Shown here: piece after piece, positions 25,870-33,758 of the stretch
Layout: each line of letters starts with the position of its first letter
Numbering within the stretch: the stretch's first letter is position 1
NCBI GenBank assembly: GCA_026196575.1
Contig: JAPHSX010000013.1
Location: 1 to 64,000 of the forward strand
Length of the DNA: 64,000 bases
Reading direction: 5' to 3'
Source of the DNA: Gammaproteobacteria bacterium
Lineage (GTDB): Bacteria; Pseudomonadota; Gammaproteobacteria; Thiohalomonadales; Thiohalomonadaceae
Notes under the pieces: model-generated
What the model was told of the DNA's origin: nothing
The model's database searches: none
The model's input: only the letters and a program-made list of their open reading frames with translations
Position numbers and translations under genes: made by a program

Positions 25870-27156
25870 GTGGTTCCATCACACGAGTTACCGGAGATCC
25901 CGCCGTTGTTTTCCCAGTTCGAACTGCATAAATCCCTTCAGCTCGCGATCCAGGAGCTCGGCTACCAGCAGCCGACCCCGGTGCAGGAGGCGGTGATCCC
26001 GCTGGCGCTGGAGCAGGCCGACCTGCGCATCACTGCCGAAACCGGTAGCGGCAAGACCGCCGCCTTCCTGCTCCCCATCCTGCAGCAGCTGCTGAGCCGT
26101 CGCTTTAGCGGCTGCGGCGCCCGCGCCCTGGTGCTGGTGCCCACCCGCGAACTGGCCGCACAGGTCTATGCCCACTGCCGGGAGCTGACGCGCCACACCA
26201 ATCTGAAGCAGGTGCTGATCACCGGTGGCGACAACTTCGGTCTGCAGATGAAGCTGCTGGAGCCGCAACCCGAGGTGGTGATCGCCACGCCGGGGCGGCT
26301 GGTCAAACTGCTGGATCAGGGCAGCGCCGACTTCTCGCACCTGGAGGTGCTGGTGCTGGACGAGGCCGACCGCATGCTCGACATGGGCTTTAGCGATGCG
26401 GTGATGACCATCGTCGGGCAGTGCAGCCCCAACCGCCAGAGCATCCTGCTCTCCGCCACCCTGGCCAACAAGCGGCTGCACGGTCTGGCCGAGGCGGTGC
26501 TGACCGAGCCGGAGGTCATTACCCTGAGCACGGTGCAGGAGAGGCACTCCACCATTCGCCATCAGGTGGTGCTGGCCGACGATGTGGAACACAAACTGAA
26601 GCTGCTCTCCTGGCTGCTGGCAAACGAGGGCTACCAGCGTTGTATCGTCTTTGCCAACAGTCGCGAACATGCCGACAGGATCGGCGGTTACCTGGTCACC
26701 AACGGGCGACGCGTTGGCGTGCTGCATGGCGAGAAGGATCAGGCACAGCGCAATCGGGTGATGTCACTGCTCTACGCCAAGGCCTTTGATGTGCTGGTGG
26801 CCACCGACGTGGCGGCCCGTGGGCTGGATATCGAGGGGGTGGATCTGGTGATCAACTTTGACATGCCGCGTCGTGGCGATGGTTATGTGCATCGCACCGG
26901 GCGCACCGGGCGGGCCGGTCACGAGGGGCTGGCCATCAGCCTCATCAGCCCGCTGGAGTGGAACCTGATGGCCAGCATCGAGCGCTACCTGTGTCAACGG
27001 TTTGAGCGGCGTGGTATCAAAGAGTTGCGTGGCAGCTACAGCGGGCCGAAAAAACTCAAGGCCTCGGGCAAGGCGGCGGGGAGCAAGAAGAGAAAGAAGG
27101 ACGGTAAAAAAACAGCGGTGAGCAAGGCACGACGGCCAAAGAAGAGCGCCAGCTGA
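25870..27156 (+). CDS. DEAD-box RNA helicase, SrmB-like
   Basis: The protein of about 417-428 residues has helicase motifs AETGSGKTAAF, PTRELAAQ, ATPGRLVKLL, VLDEADRMLDMGF, SATLANKR and HRTGRTGRAG. DDVEHKLKLLSWLL matches the SrmB spacing region better than RhlE. A lysine-rich tail (GKAAGSKKRKKDGKK, then KARRPKKSAS) suits rRNA binding. Two starts are possible: GTG at 25870, or TTG at 25906 with GGAG 9 bases upstream, which begins at the Q-motif phenylalanine and looks better. SrmB works in early 50S assembly at low temperature. Confidence 0.88.
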   Translation: MVPSHELPEIPPLFSQFELHKSLQLAIQELGYQQPTPVQEAVIPLALEQADLRITAETGSGKTAAFLLPILQQLLSRRFSGCGARALVLVPTRELAAQVYAHCRELTRHTNLKQVLITGGDNFGLQMKLLEPQPEVVIATPGRLVKLLDQGSADFSHLEVLVLDEADRMLDMGFSDAVMTIVGQCSPNRQSILLSATLANKRLHGLAEAVLTEPEVITLSTVQERHSTIRHQVVLADDVEHKLKLLSWLLANEGYQRCIVFANSREHADRIGGYLVTNGRRVGVLHGEKDQAQRNRVMSLLYAKAFDVLVATDVAARGLDIEGVDLVINFDMPRRGDGYVHRTGRTGRAGHEGLAISLISPLEWNLMASIERYLCQRFERRGIKELRGSYSGPKKLKASGKAAGSKKRKKDGKKTAVSKARRPKKSAS

Positions 27157-27241
27157 AAGACGCACCGGTAAAAGGGGGGCATCGGCTTTTGCGACAGGTT
27201 ACGATGGCACTCTGTACACAGCCTGGGCCACCTTTCGTAAT

Positions 27242-27517
27242 ATGAAAAGTTCACCGGAAAAACTTCTTGATGCTCACCGCGAACTGGTGCATTCAACGAT
27301 GCAGCAGGTGCGCTCGCATGTGCAGCGCGAGGCGGGCCTCTGGATCATCAATACCCTGATGATTGAGGGCTGTAGCGCCCCCTTTCGTTACCGGCGCAAG
27401 GAGCGCTATAAAAGCCTGCAGGGCCAGCGCGTCAATCTGACCTATTACTGCAGTAGTGAGTCGGTGGCCGGAATGAGTGTCGAGGTGATGAAGGTGGTGC
27501 GGGTGAAGATCGCTTAA
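27242..27517 (+). CDS. conserved small hypothetical protein
   Basis: This 91-residue protein starts with a helix (PEKLLDAHRELVHSTMQQVRS), then WIINTLMIEGCSAPFRYRRKERYKSLQ and ends in strands TYYCSS ... VEVMKVVRVKIA. The three parts look like a small alpha/beta fold. It lies on its own between the helicase and the SPOR gene. No family is recognised and no function is proposed. Confidence 0.6.
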   Translation: MKSSPEKLLDAHRELVHSTMQQVRSHVQREAGLWIINTLMIEGCSAPFRYRRKERYKSLQGQRVNLTYYCSSESVAGMSVEVMKVVRVKIA

Positions 27518-27627
27518 GTCCGGTGGGCGGGATGATTTGCTGCCGGTGGCGGGTTGTGGCCATAATGAGGCGGCAGCGGGGGTGAAAAACGTGATAATGA
27601 AAATACGATTTGCTATGGAGAGATCGC

Positions 27628-28938
27628 ATGAGTGACGAGCTTGAGCCACGGGTGGAGCCGAGATCGGATGAAGACGAGGCGTTAATGAGCGACTTCGCCG
27701 ATCTTTTTACCGGGGAGGAGGGCGAGGGCGAGGCGACGGCGGGTGAAGCGGCGCCGGGTGACGCTGATGAGGGCATGCTGGATGAGCTGGATGCCTTTCT
27801 CGACACCTTCGAAAAGGATCTCGAGCTGCCGGATGCCGGGGATTTCGATGAGATGAATGTTGCCGAGGACACAGACGAGGAGCTGGTCATGCCAGGGGAG
27901 GCGGAACGTGCGGTCGCCCTGGAGAGTGCCGAGCTGGATCTGGCCATGGGGCGGGATGAAGAGCTCGCTGCCGACGAGGCGCAGAGCGAAGAGGTCGAGA
28001 CAGCTGGCGCCCTCGGTGATGATGATTGGGTCGATGAGCTGGGGCAGGGCGATGAGTTATCGGACCTGGATGTAATGCTGGATGAGGAGTCAGAGCCAGA
28101 GCCAGAGCCAAAGTCAGAACCGGAACCGGAACCCTCTATCACCCCGGCGCAGGCCGATTTGCCGCTGGATCTGCCCGAGATGGCCGCCGTTGCGGCAGCT
28201 GCCGCAACCACCGCTGCCGGTGCGGCGGATGGCGTCTCTTCCCGTGGCCGTATTCCCCCGCCCGCGGCAACTCCCGCCCTCTCTCGGACGCAACTGATCG
28301 GCGGGGCGGTTGCGCTCTCGCTGACCCTGTTGCTCTCCCTGGTGGCGCTGTGGCTGGGGTGGGGAATGGCGACGCAGATCGATACCCTGAATCAAAACGT
28401 AAGCGAACTGCAGCAGCGGGTGCTTGCGCAGTCGCGTCGCGGTACCCTCGCGCCGCAGGCACAGCTGCTGGGCGACCAACTCAACCGGCTGGGTGAGCGG
28501 GTAAGCGAGCTGGCGGTGATCGTTGAGGGGCCGGTGAGCCACCTGCGCGAGAGCAATCAGCAGGAGTTGCAGGCGTTAAACCAGCGCCTTGAGCGGCTGG
28601 AGCGGGGCGCGCCGTCACACGAGCCTGCCGCCGTTGTGACCACCAGGGCGCCGGTGCAGAGGGTTGCCACCACGCCAGCCGCCACCTCACCGGCGGTGAA
28701 GGGTGGTGGCTGGGTGATTAACCTGTTGTCGGTAACCAGCGCCAAGAGCGCCAGCGAGGAGCTGGCGCGTCTGCGCCAGCAGGGGCTTCGCGCCGAGCAA
28801 CAGAAGGTGAGCGAGGCGGGACGCACCTGGTACCGTCTGCGGATCACCGGCTTTGACAGCTACGCCGGGGCCAAGGCCTATATCGAGACGATTGAGCAAC
28901 AGACCGGCTTCCGCTCGGCCTGGGTGGCGAAAGAGTAG
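27628..28938 (+). CDS. SPOR-domain protein with a long acidic cytoplasmic region
   Basis: The 436-residue protein has an acidic, repeat-poor N-terminus (1-180, Asp/Glu-rich with an EPEPEPKSEPEPEP stretch), one transmembrane helix (about 225-250), a coiled coil (about 252-310) and a C-terminal SPOR domain (about 361-436: GGWVINLLSVTSAKSASEEL and TWYRLRITGFDSYAGAKAYIE). SPOR domains bind glycan strands without stem peptides at the division site. The layout (type II single-pass, periplasmic SPOR) suggests a division or septal-wall role, but the gene is not next to ftsN or damX. GGAGAG precedes the ATG. Confidence 0.85.
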   Translation: MSDELEPRVEPRSDEDEALMSDFADLFTGEEGEGEATAGEAAPGDADEGMLDELDAFLDTFEKDLELPDAGDFDEMNVAEDTDEELVMPGEAERAVALESAELDLAMGRDEELAADEAQSEEVETAGALGDDDWVDELGQGDELSDLDVMLDEESEPEPEPKSEPEPEPSITPAQADLPLDLPEMAAVAAAAATTAAGAADGVSSRGRIPPPAATPALSRTQLIGGAVALSLTLLLSLVALWLGWGMATQIDTLNQNVSELQQRVLAQSRRGTLAPQAQLLGDQLNRLGERVSELAVIVEGPVSHLRESNQQELQALNQRLERLERGAPSHEPAAVVTTRAPVQRVATTPAATSPAVKGGGWVINLLSVTSAKSASEELARLRQQGLRAEQQKVSEAGRTWYRLRITGFDSYAGAKAYIETIEQQTGFRSAWVAKE

Positions 28939-28964
28939 TTCAGCGGAGCGCCGGGCGGGCGGTC

Positions 28965-29351
28965 TTACTGCTTCCAGTTCTGGGTGCAGTCGAGGATCCC
29001 CCACACCCGTCCCATCCCGTGCAGTCCGTCGTCGAGCATGATCCTCAGTGGGATCCCCCTCAGCTGCTTGTTGCGGTGGGTGAGCCAGAACAGGGGCATA
29101 TTGTGGTTGCGTGGGTAGACCCTGTGCAGCGATTCCTGAATCCCGAGGATATGCTCGGCGTGGCTGAGAACGGTCTCATCGGGCGGCAGCGGGGTGCCGC
29201 GTTTGAAGCGACTCAGTTCGCGCCCCTTGCTGCCCTCCGGCATGCCAAGCAGTGAGAGCGACTCTTCCGTGGTAAGTTTCCACTCGGCCAGGATGGCGGA
29301 GACCAGTCGCGCCAACTGCACACGTTCATCTTCATTCAACAGTTTTGACAA
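28965..29351 (-). CDS. Xre/MbcA/ParS-like antitoxin-family protein without a partner toxin
   Basis: The 128-residue protein has an N-terminal helical region with a possible HTH (LAEWKLTTEESLSLLGMP, then GRELSRFKRG) and a C-terminal part (HAEHILGIQESLHRVYP, then FWLTHRNKQLRGIPLRIMLDDGLHGM) resembling the DUF2384 region of MbcA/ParS antitoxins. Such antitoxins pair with RES-domain toxins, which are usually adjacent; neither neighbour here is one. It may be a free-standing regulator or a relic. Start is TTG at 29351 with AGGGGAAG upstream. Confidence 0.7.
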   Translation of the reverse strand: MSKLLNEDERVQLARLVSAILAEWKLTTEESLSLLGMPEGSKGRELSRFKRGTPLPPDETVLSHAEHILGIQESLHRVYPRNHNMPLFWLTHRNKQLRGIPLRIMLDDGLHGMGRVWGILDCTQNWKQ

Positions 29352-29438
29352 GGGCTTCCCCTGATTGCGAACGGGAACTCATTATCCAGTCTCTGCATAG
29401 CGGGGTCAAAATGGCGGAAAATAAACGGTACGAAAGAG

Positions 29439-29786
29439 ATGGCCAATGACCATGACAGTGAGGTGATCGACAGTGCGGCCGCGCTGCAAGCCTTTATCCA
29501 TGCCCACGCGGCGGCGGCAATCTACTTTGCGGGGGCCAATTGTGGCGTCTGCCAGGTGCTGGAGCCGAAGCTGAGGGCGCTGTTGCGCGAGTCGTTTCCG
29601 CGCCTCGCCTTCGCCCGCATCGCCACGGAGCAGGCCGTCGAGCTGGCGGCGCAGCAGGGGGTGTTCGCGGTGCCAACGCTGTTGCTCTTCTTTGATGGGC
29701 GCGAGACTCTTCGTTACACCCGCAACTTCAGTATTGGCGAGGTCGGGCGGGATATTGCCCGCCCCTACGCCCTTCTCTTTGAGTAA
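29439..29786 (+). CDS. small thioredoxin-like protein with a CGVC active site
   Basis: The 115-residue protein has a single thioredoxin domain with active-site Cys35 and Cys38 (ANCGVCQVL) and the cis-proline in VFAVPTLLLF (Pro79). There is no signal peptide, so it is probably cytoplasmic. CGVC is unusual compared with CGPC, which may change the redox potential. Thiol exchange is the likely role, but a partner cannot be named. Confidence 0.8.
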   Translation: MANDHDSEVIDSAAALQAFIHAHAAAAIYFAGANCGVCQVLEPKLRALLRESFPRLAFARIATEQAVELAAQQGVFAVPTLLLFFDGRETLRYTRNFSIGEVGRDIARPYALLFE

Positions 29787-29794
29787 CCAAATGG

Positions 29795-30973
29795 CTACAG
29801 CGTGGCAAAACGGCGCCGCGCATCGAGCACCTTGACCAGATAGCGACGCGTCTCATCCCGCGAATGCTGCTCGTGCAGCTTGCGGTAGACCTCGGCGGGG
29901 GGGAGGCGGTTGATGCGCCGGGCGGCCTCGTCGCGGTCGGCGGCAAAGAGGGTAAAAACATTGCCGGCACCACCGTTGTAGGCGGCGATGGTGCAGTACT
30001 CGCGGCTCAGCGGATCGCTGATGGCGACCAGGTAGCGGCGGTCGAGCAGGCTCAGGTAGGCGGTACCCAGCTCGATATTGTTCTCGGCGTTGAACAGATA
30101 CTCCTTGCTTGGGGTGTGGTCATGCCCCTTGGCGTAACTGTAGGCGTCGCGGCCGCCGGTGGCGGGCACCAGCTGCATCAGCCCGTAGGCGGGGGCGGCA
30201 CTGACGGCGAACGGGTTAAAGGCGCTCTCGGTCTTGATGATGGCGTAGATCAGGCTGCGGCTGACGCCGTACTTTTTCGCCTGTTGGGCCACCGTCTTCT
30301 GGTAGTGGCGGGCCTGGCGGTTTTCAAAGTCATTCACCATCTTCAGTCTGACGAACAACACCTGCTGTTCACCCTGCGCCGTTCTTAGCGCGCGCCGTTC
30401 GCCCCCCTGGTCGAGCAGGTGGTCGGCGTAGCGTTCGGCGCGCCACGGGGTGGCGATCGCCTTGTGTTCGTGATCCTCCAGCAGCCCATGAAGGTAGGGA
30501 GTGCCGCTGAGTGTTATCCCCTTGTCGGAGTAGAGGTCGACGGCGCGTGGGTCATCCGGGGTCAGCAGGGTGGTGACGATGGCACTCTTCAGGCTCTGCC
30601 GTGGCGCCGCTTGATCCAGGGTCTCTATCAGCACCGTACCCGTGTCGAAATTGACGATGGCGCGGCTTTTGTAGTTTTGTGTGTATTTGACGTAGCGCTT
30701 GTTGTCGGCGGTGATCACCTCGCCCTGTCCCCAGCTCTTGCCGACCTCGCCACGTAGCAGTGACAGCAATTGTTCGTAGTGCCGCTGCGCCTGTTTAAGG
30801 TCGTTGACCAGACGCAGCGGGTTGGTCGTGTAACTCTCGGCCCGATTGCGCGCCATGCTGTTGATGGCCGTGGAGGGATCGCGGCTCACCGCCACCTGCA
30901 TCACATCGGTTACGGAGCAGCCGCTGAGCAGCAGTATGCAGAGCGAATGGAGGAGGGTCTCTCTTGTGCACAT
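29795..30973 (-). CDS. mltC: MltC-like membrane-bound lytic transglycosylase
   Basis: The 392-residue protein begins with a lipoprotein signal (LLLSGCS), a DUF3393-like N-terminal domain (to about residue 200), and a C-terminal SLT domain with IYAIIKTESAFNPFAVSAAPAYGLMQLVP split over the active site (catalytic Glu in KTES) and YCTIAAYNGGAGNVFTLF. The order and motifs match E. coli MltC. It cleaves the MurNAc-GlcNAc bond in the periplasm, forming 1,6-anhydro ends. No mutY or YggX-like gene lies next to it, unlike in enterics. Confidence 0.87.
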   Translation of the reverse strand: MCTRETLLHSLCILLLSGCSVTDVMQVAVSRDPSTAINSMARNRAESYTTNPLRLVNDLKQAQRHYEQLLSLLRGEVGKSWGQGEVITADNKRYVKYTQNYKSRAIVNFDTGTVLIETLDQAAPRQSLKSAIVTTLLTPDDPRAVDLYSDKGITLSGTPYLHGLLEDHEHKAIATPWRAERYADHLLDQGGERRALRTAQGEQQVLFVRLKMVNDFENRQARHYQKTVAQQAKKYGVSRSLIYAIIKTESAFNPFAVSAAPAYGLMQLVPATGGRDAYSYAKGHDHTPSKEYLFNAENNIELGTAYLSLLDRRYLVAISDPLSREYCTIAAYNGGAGNVFTLFAADRDEAARRINRLPPAEVYRKLHEQHSRDETRRYLVKVLDARRRFATL

Positions 30974-31130
30974 GAGGCCAGCATACCTGAATCGTCAGGG
31001 AACAGGAAAAGCAGGCGCTGTTGCGCTGGCGTCAACAGCAGGGAGGCGATCCTGTCAGGTCGTGCGGGAGAGCGTATGGTTCGCCTGGCCGATGATGATC
31101 GGTCTTGATTATCGGAAGGGCGCTGAGTGA

Positions 31131-31156
31131 AAGAAAGGGCCGGTAAGGCCCTTTCT
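31131..31156 (-). terminator. terminator of the DUF3365 heme-protein gene
   Basis: A 9-bp stem (GAAAGGGCC / GGCCCTTTC) with a 5-base loop is followed on the minus strand by TTTC. It lies 22 bases after the stop of the heme protein gene. Confidence 0.65.
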
Positions 31157-31177
31157 CAAGTTACTCTCAGATGATTT

Positions 31178-31759
31178 TCAGTTGAGCGGTTTGGTGAGGG
31201 TGAAGGCGCCGCGGATCTGGCCCGCTTTGTAACCACGTGCCTTGTCCTCGGGATAGAGTTCGTCGAGCTTGGCGGTGATCTTGGCATCGATGTTCTCGCC
31301 GTGACACTTGAGGCAGGGCATCTGCTCAAGCGGCGGCATACCAATCGCCTTCATAAAGCGGAAGTTTTTCTCTCCGTTCTGCTCGATCACCTCGAAGTAG
31401 GCCATCTCCGCCGGGTTCTCGCCGGCGGCGCGGCGCTCCTCGAACTTTTGCAGTACCTTCTCTTCCCAGGCGTCGGGGGCGTTCTTGCTGTTGCGGGTCT
31501 TGAGGCTGGTACGTGCCACCTTCATGCCGTGCTTCTCGGAGAGGCTCTGGGCGATGGCGGGGGCTGTTTTGTTGCAGACCTCAATGGTGGCGACCGGGCC
31601 ATCGGCCTTCATCGACTTGCCCAGCTCTCCCTTGAGCTGCTCAAAAAATTCCTTGACCACGGCCTTGCTCTCGGCGGCATATTTTTTGGCGTCATCGTCG
31701 GCAAAGCTGGCCGACAGTGGCATGGTGCATAGTAGTGCGGCACTGATTATTTTTTTCAT
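31178..31759 (-). CDS. DUF3365 (Tll0287-like) c-type heme protein
   Basis: The 193-residue protein has a signal peptide (residues 1-20), a sensor-like helical region with FFEQLKGELGKSMKADGPV and EVCNKTAPAIAQSL, and one c-type heme site CLKCH (Cys149, Cys152, His153). DUF3365 domains bind heme in sensor or electron-transfer roles; the stand-alone periplasmic form is common in sulfur and photosynthetic proteobacteria. A GGGGGAG site precedes the ATG. It stands alone, so the electron partner is unknown. Confidence 0.85.
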   Translation of the reverse strand: MKKIISAALLCTMPLSASFADDDAKKYAAESKAVVKEFFEQLKGELGKSMKADGPVATIEVCNKTAPAIAQSLSEKHGMKVARTSLKTRNSKNAPDAWEEKVLQKFEERRAAGENPAEMAYFEVIEQNGEKNFRFMKAIGMPPLEQMPCLKCHGENIDAKITAKLDELYPEDKARGYKAGQIRGAFTLTKPLN

Positions 31760-31959
31760 CTTGCTCCCCCTGTTGCTGCGGTTAAAAAATTAACGGTGTA
31801 GATATATAGCAGCGGTGTCGCGAGTTCAAGCTCTATTAAGAAAGGCTAATATTGTGGGGATGAAGTGGGCGGGCTGGCTCAAGGGGTGTATTCAATCCCA
31901 TATATCGCTATCATGGCGCTACGGTTTTTCGGACAGTCAGCTTGAGCGGGAGAGGGTGG

Positions 31960-32526
31960 ATGATGAAGTTACCAACAACGATGGCGCTGTTGTGCGCTTG
32001 TACGGCAATGCCGGTGCTGGCCGATAGTATCGATATCAATCTGCACGACGATGCCATCCGCGGCACCTACACCATGCAGTTGCAGAGTACCAAGGGGCTG
32101 AGTGCCGAGGCGGGACTGCTCTATGCCGAGGATCGTCACAACAACAGCGAAACATTGCTGCACGGAGGGGTGCTGGTCTCCGGTGAGAACTGGAGCAAGT
32201 CAGGCACCTTCGATATCGCCCTGGGCGGTCGCCTGGTTTACGCCAGCCCCGCTGATCTGGATATGCTGGCGGTGGCCTTTGGGGGGCGTCTGCGCTTCTC
32301 GCCGGTGCCGCGTCTTGGTATTGGCGGCCACCTCTACTACGCCCCCGATATCACCGCCTTTATGGATGCCGAAGGGTATCAGGAGGTGGGTGTACGCCTC
32401 GATTATCAGGTGATGCCGCAGGCGTTCGTCTACCTCGGCCACCGCAATATCAAGGTGGATTTCGGCGGCCCCCAGGAGTGGGAGATGGATGATGAGGTGC
32501 ATATCGGGTTTAAAATGACCTTCTAG
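31960..32526 (+). CDS. YfaZ-family outer-membrane protein
   Basis: The protein of about 188 residues has a signal peptide (about 1-20, ending VLAD) and then alternating strands with ETLLHGGVLVSGENW, ALGGRLVY, AVAFGGRLRF and LGIGGHLYY, ending HIGFKMTF with the terminal aromatic residue of outer-membrane beta-barrels. The small eight-strand size suits the YfaZ family, whose function is unknown. Two ATG codons occur (31960 and 31963) after GAGAGGG. A strong terminator follows. Confidence 0.82.
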   Translation: MMKLPTTMALLCACTAMPVLADSIDINLHDDAIRGTYTMQLQSTKGLSAEAGLLYAEDRHNNSETLLHGGVLVSGENWSKSGTFDIALGGRLVYASPADLDMLAVAFGGRLRFSPVPRLGIGGHLYYAPDITAFMDAEGYQEVGVRLDYQVMPQAFVYLGHRNIKVDFGGPQEWEMDDEVHIGFKMTF

Positions 32527-32547
32527 GATCAGGTCGTCGCTACAGAT

Positions 32548-32577
32548 AAAAAACCGGTATTCGTACCGGTTTTTTTT
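32548..32577 (+). terminator. strong rho-independent terminator with a UUCG loop
   Basis: An A-rich and T-rich flanked stem (AAAACCGGTA / TACCGGTTTT) closes on the extra-stable TTCG tetraloop and is followed by a run of T. It ends the YfaZ-like transcript. Confidence 0.9.
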
Positions 32578-32635
32578 ATGGCTGGAGAGGCTGGGTAAAG
32601 CGTGTGAATGTCAGCATGTAATAACGGTGTTTCCA

Positions 32636-32702
32636 TAGGAGCGGCTCCGCCGCGATACGCGGTAAGTGTGCCACCATACTCGCGCCAAAGGATGCTCCTA
32701 CG
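32636..32702. repeat. REP-like element, diverged copy
   Basis: Bounded by TAGGAGCGG and GCTCCTACGG with an internal GCCGCGATACGCGG segment, this resembles the elements at 19088 and 54019 in outer ends but differs in the middle. It lies between the YfaZ terminator and the CBS gene. Confidence 0.65.
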
Positions 32703-32731
32703 GGCAGCAGTTTTCCAAGCGGCGGTGGCTG

Positions 32732-33334
32732 TCAGGCGTTGACCCGAAGCGCCTCTTCCAGTTCGGCGAAGGTGTGGGCAATCTCGGCGGTGTCGATCTT
32801 GATGCCCATCTGTGTGCTGATCTGTTTGGTGGAGAAGATCCCACGCAGGGTTTGATTGCCGTCGTTATCTTCCTCCACCACCAAGGCGTGCTGGCGGCCG
32901 ACGCGCTTCAGGGTGGCGACAATGTCGCCCACCATCACCTTCTCCACATCCCTCATGCGCAGCACATCCAGCTTGTCGGCGGGGGTCATGATGTCTTGCA
33001 GAAAGATATCGTCGCGTTTGCCACCGACCTTTTGCAGAAATTTAATCGGCCGATCACCCTGAATGTCGGTGGCGGTAATAATGCCGAGGATCCTGTTCGA
33101 CTGTTCGGTGATCAGTAGCAGCCGCACATTACTGGCGATCATCCGCTTTTCGGCGTCGCTGATGGTGGCGCAGGGGCCGATGGTGATGGCCGCCATGCGG
33201 GTAAAGTCGGTCATCACATCGACGGCCGGACTGTTGGCACTCACCCGTTCGGGCAGCGACTGCAATGGGCGGTGGTAGGTGGTGTTTGGCCTGAGGGTGG
33301 TGTGGGCGATTGCCTCGTAGTTATCGGTATTCAT
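32732..33334 (-). CDS. CBS-domain protein
   Basis: The 200-residue protein carries a pair of CBS modules: the first spans about residues 39-95 (DFTRMAAITIGPCATISDAE, LLLITEQSNRILGIITATDI), the second about 112-170 (QDIMTPADKLDVLRM, HALVVEEDNDG, LRGIFSTKQI). CBS pairs bind adenosyl ligands such as AMP, ATP or SAM and regulate an attached or partner protein. No catalytic domain is fused. GGAGGG precedes the ATG. The target is unknown. Confidence 0.87.
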   Translation of the reverse strand: MNTDNYEAIAHTTLRPNTTYHRPLQSLPERVSANSPAVDVMTDFTRMAAITIGPCATISDAEKRMIASNVRLLLITEQSNRILGIITATDIQGDRPIKFLQKVGGKRDDIFLQDIMTPADKLDVLRMRDVEKVMVGDIVATLKRVGRQHALVVEEDNDGNQTLRGIFSTKQISTQMGIKIDTAEIAHTFAELEEALRVNA

Positions 33335-33513
33335 CAGTCCCTCCGCTATGGGTGTTTACAACAGTCGCTATCAATAAATCATGCGGGAGTCGATTACAAT
33401 TGGCGGACAGCAGAATGTTTTTCGTCTTCTATCAGTTAAATGAATGAAAGTAACTGCTTATAAAGTAATACGGCAACCCCTCACCCCTCACCCCTCCCAG
33501 GGGGCGTCAGAAC

Positions 33514-33585
33514 TGTAGTGTGGGCACTGCCCACCAAAACGGGGGTTTGCGGTGGCCTATAGAGGTGGGCAGTGCCCACCCTACA
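33514..33585. repeat. 72-bp inverted repeat, MITE/REP-like
   Basis: Arms TGTAGTGTGGGCACTGCCCACC and GGTGGGCAGTGCCCACCCTACA are near-perfect complements around a 28-base loop, and each arm is itself partly palindromic (GGGCACTGCCC). Similar GTAGGGTGGGCA repeats are widespread in gammaproteobacterial genomes (from memory). Confidence 0.75.
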
Positions 33586-33701
33586 TTTGATCATGCATAC
33601 ACAACAAAGCCGTAGGGAGGGGAAGGGGCGTAGTGCGTTGAATTTTGCGGGGCGCTGGTCGAGCGTCAGGGGGTATCCCCTGAGAGGGGGTGATCGCCGT
33701 G

Positions 33702-33731
33702 TAAAAAAGAAGGGGGCTTCACGCCCCCTTC
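33702..33731 (-). terminator. terminator of the HU-like gene
   Basis: A 9-bp stem (GAAGGGGGC / GCCCCCTTC) with a 5-base loop is followed on the minus strand by six T. It lies 28 bases after the stop of the HU-like gene. Confidence 0.85.
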
Positions 33732-33758
33732 ACTTTCAACTGGCCTGAACCGTGCGGT

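Larger units (their letters stand above)
33335..33758. other. intergenic repeat-rich region
   Basis: This 424-base gap holds CACCCCTCACCCCTCCC tracts near 33480, the inverted repeat at 33514-33585, a GTAGGGAGGGGAAGGGGC tract near 33613 that partly complements the first tract, and the HU terminator at its end. The nesting of two inverted pairs resembles a non-autonomous miniature element. No gene was found. Confidence 0.55.

Noticed and set aside
28965-29786. Possible toxin-antitoxin pair formed by the Xre-like protein and the thioredoxin-like protein
   Set aside because: The genes are divergent, and the thioredoxin-like protein has intact redox cysteines and no toxin features.
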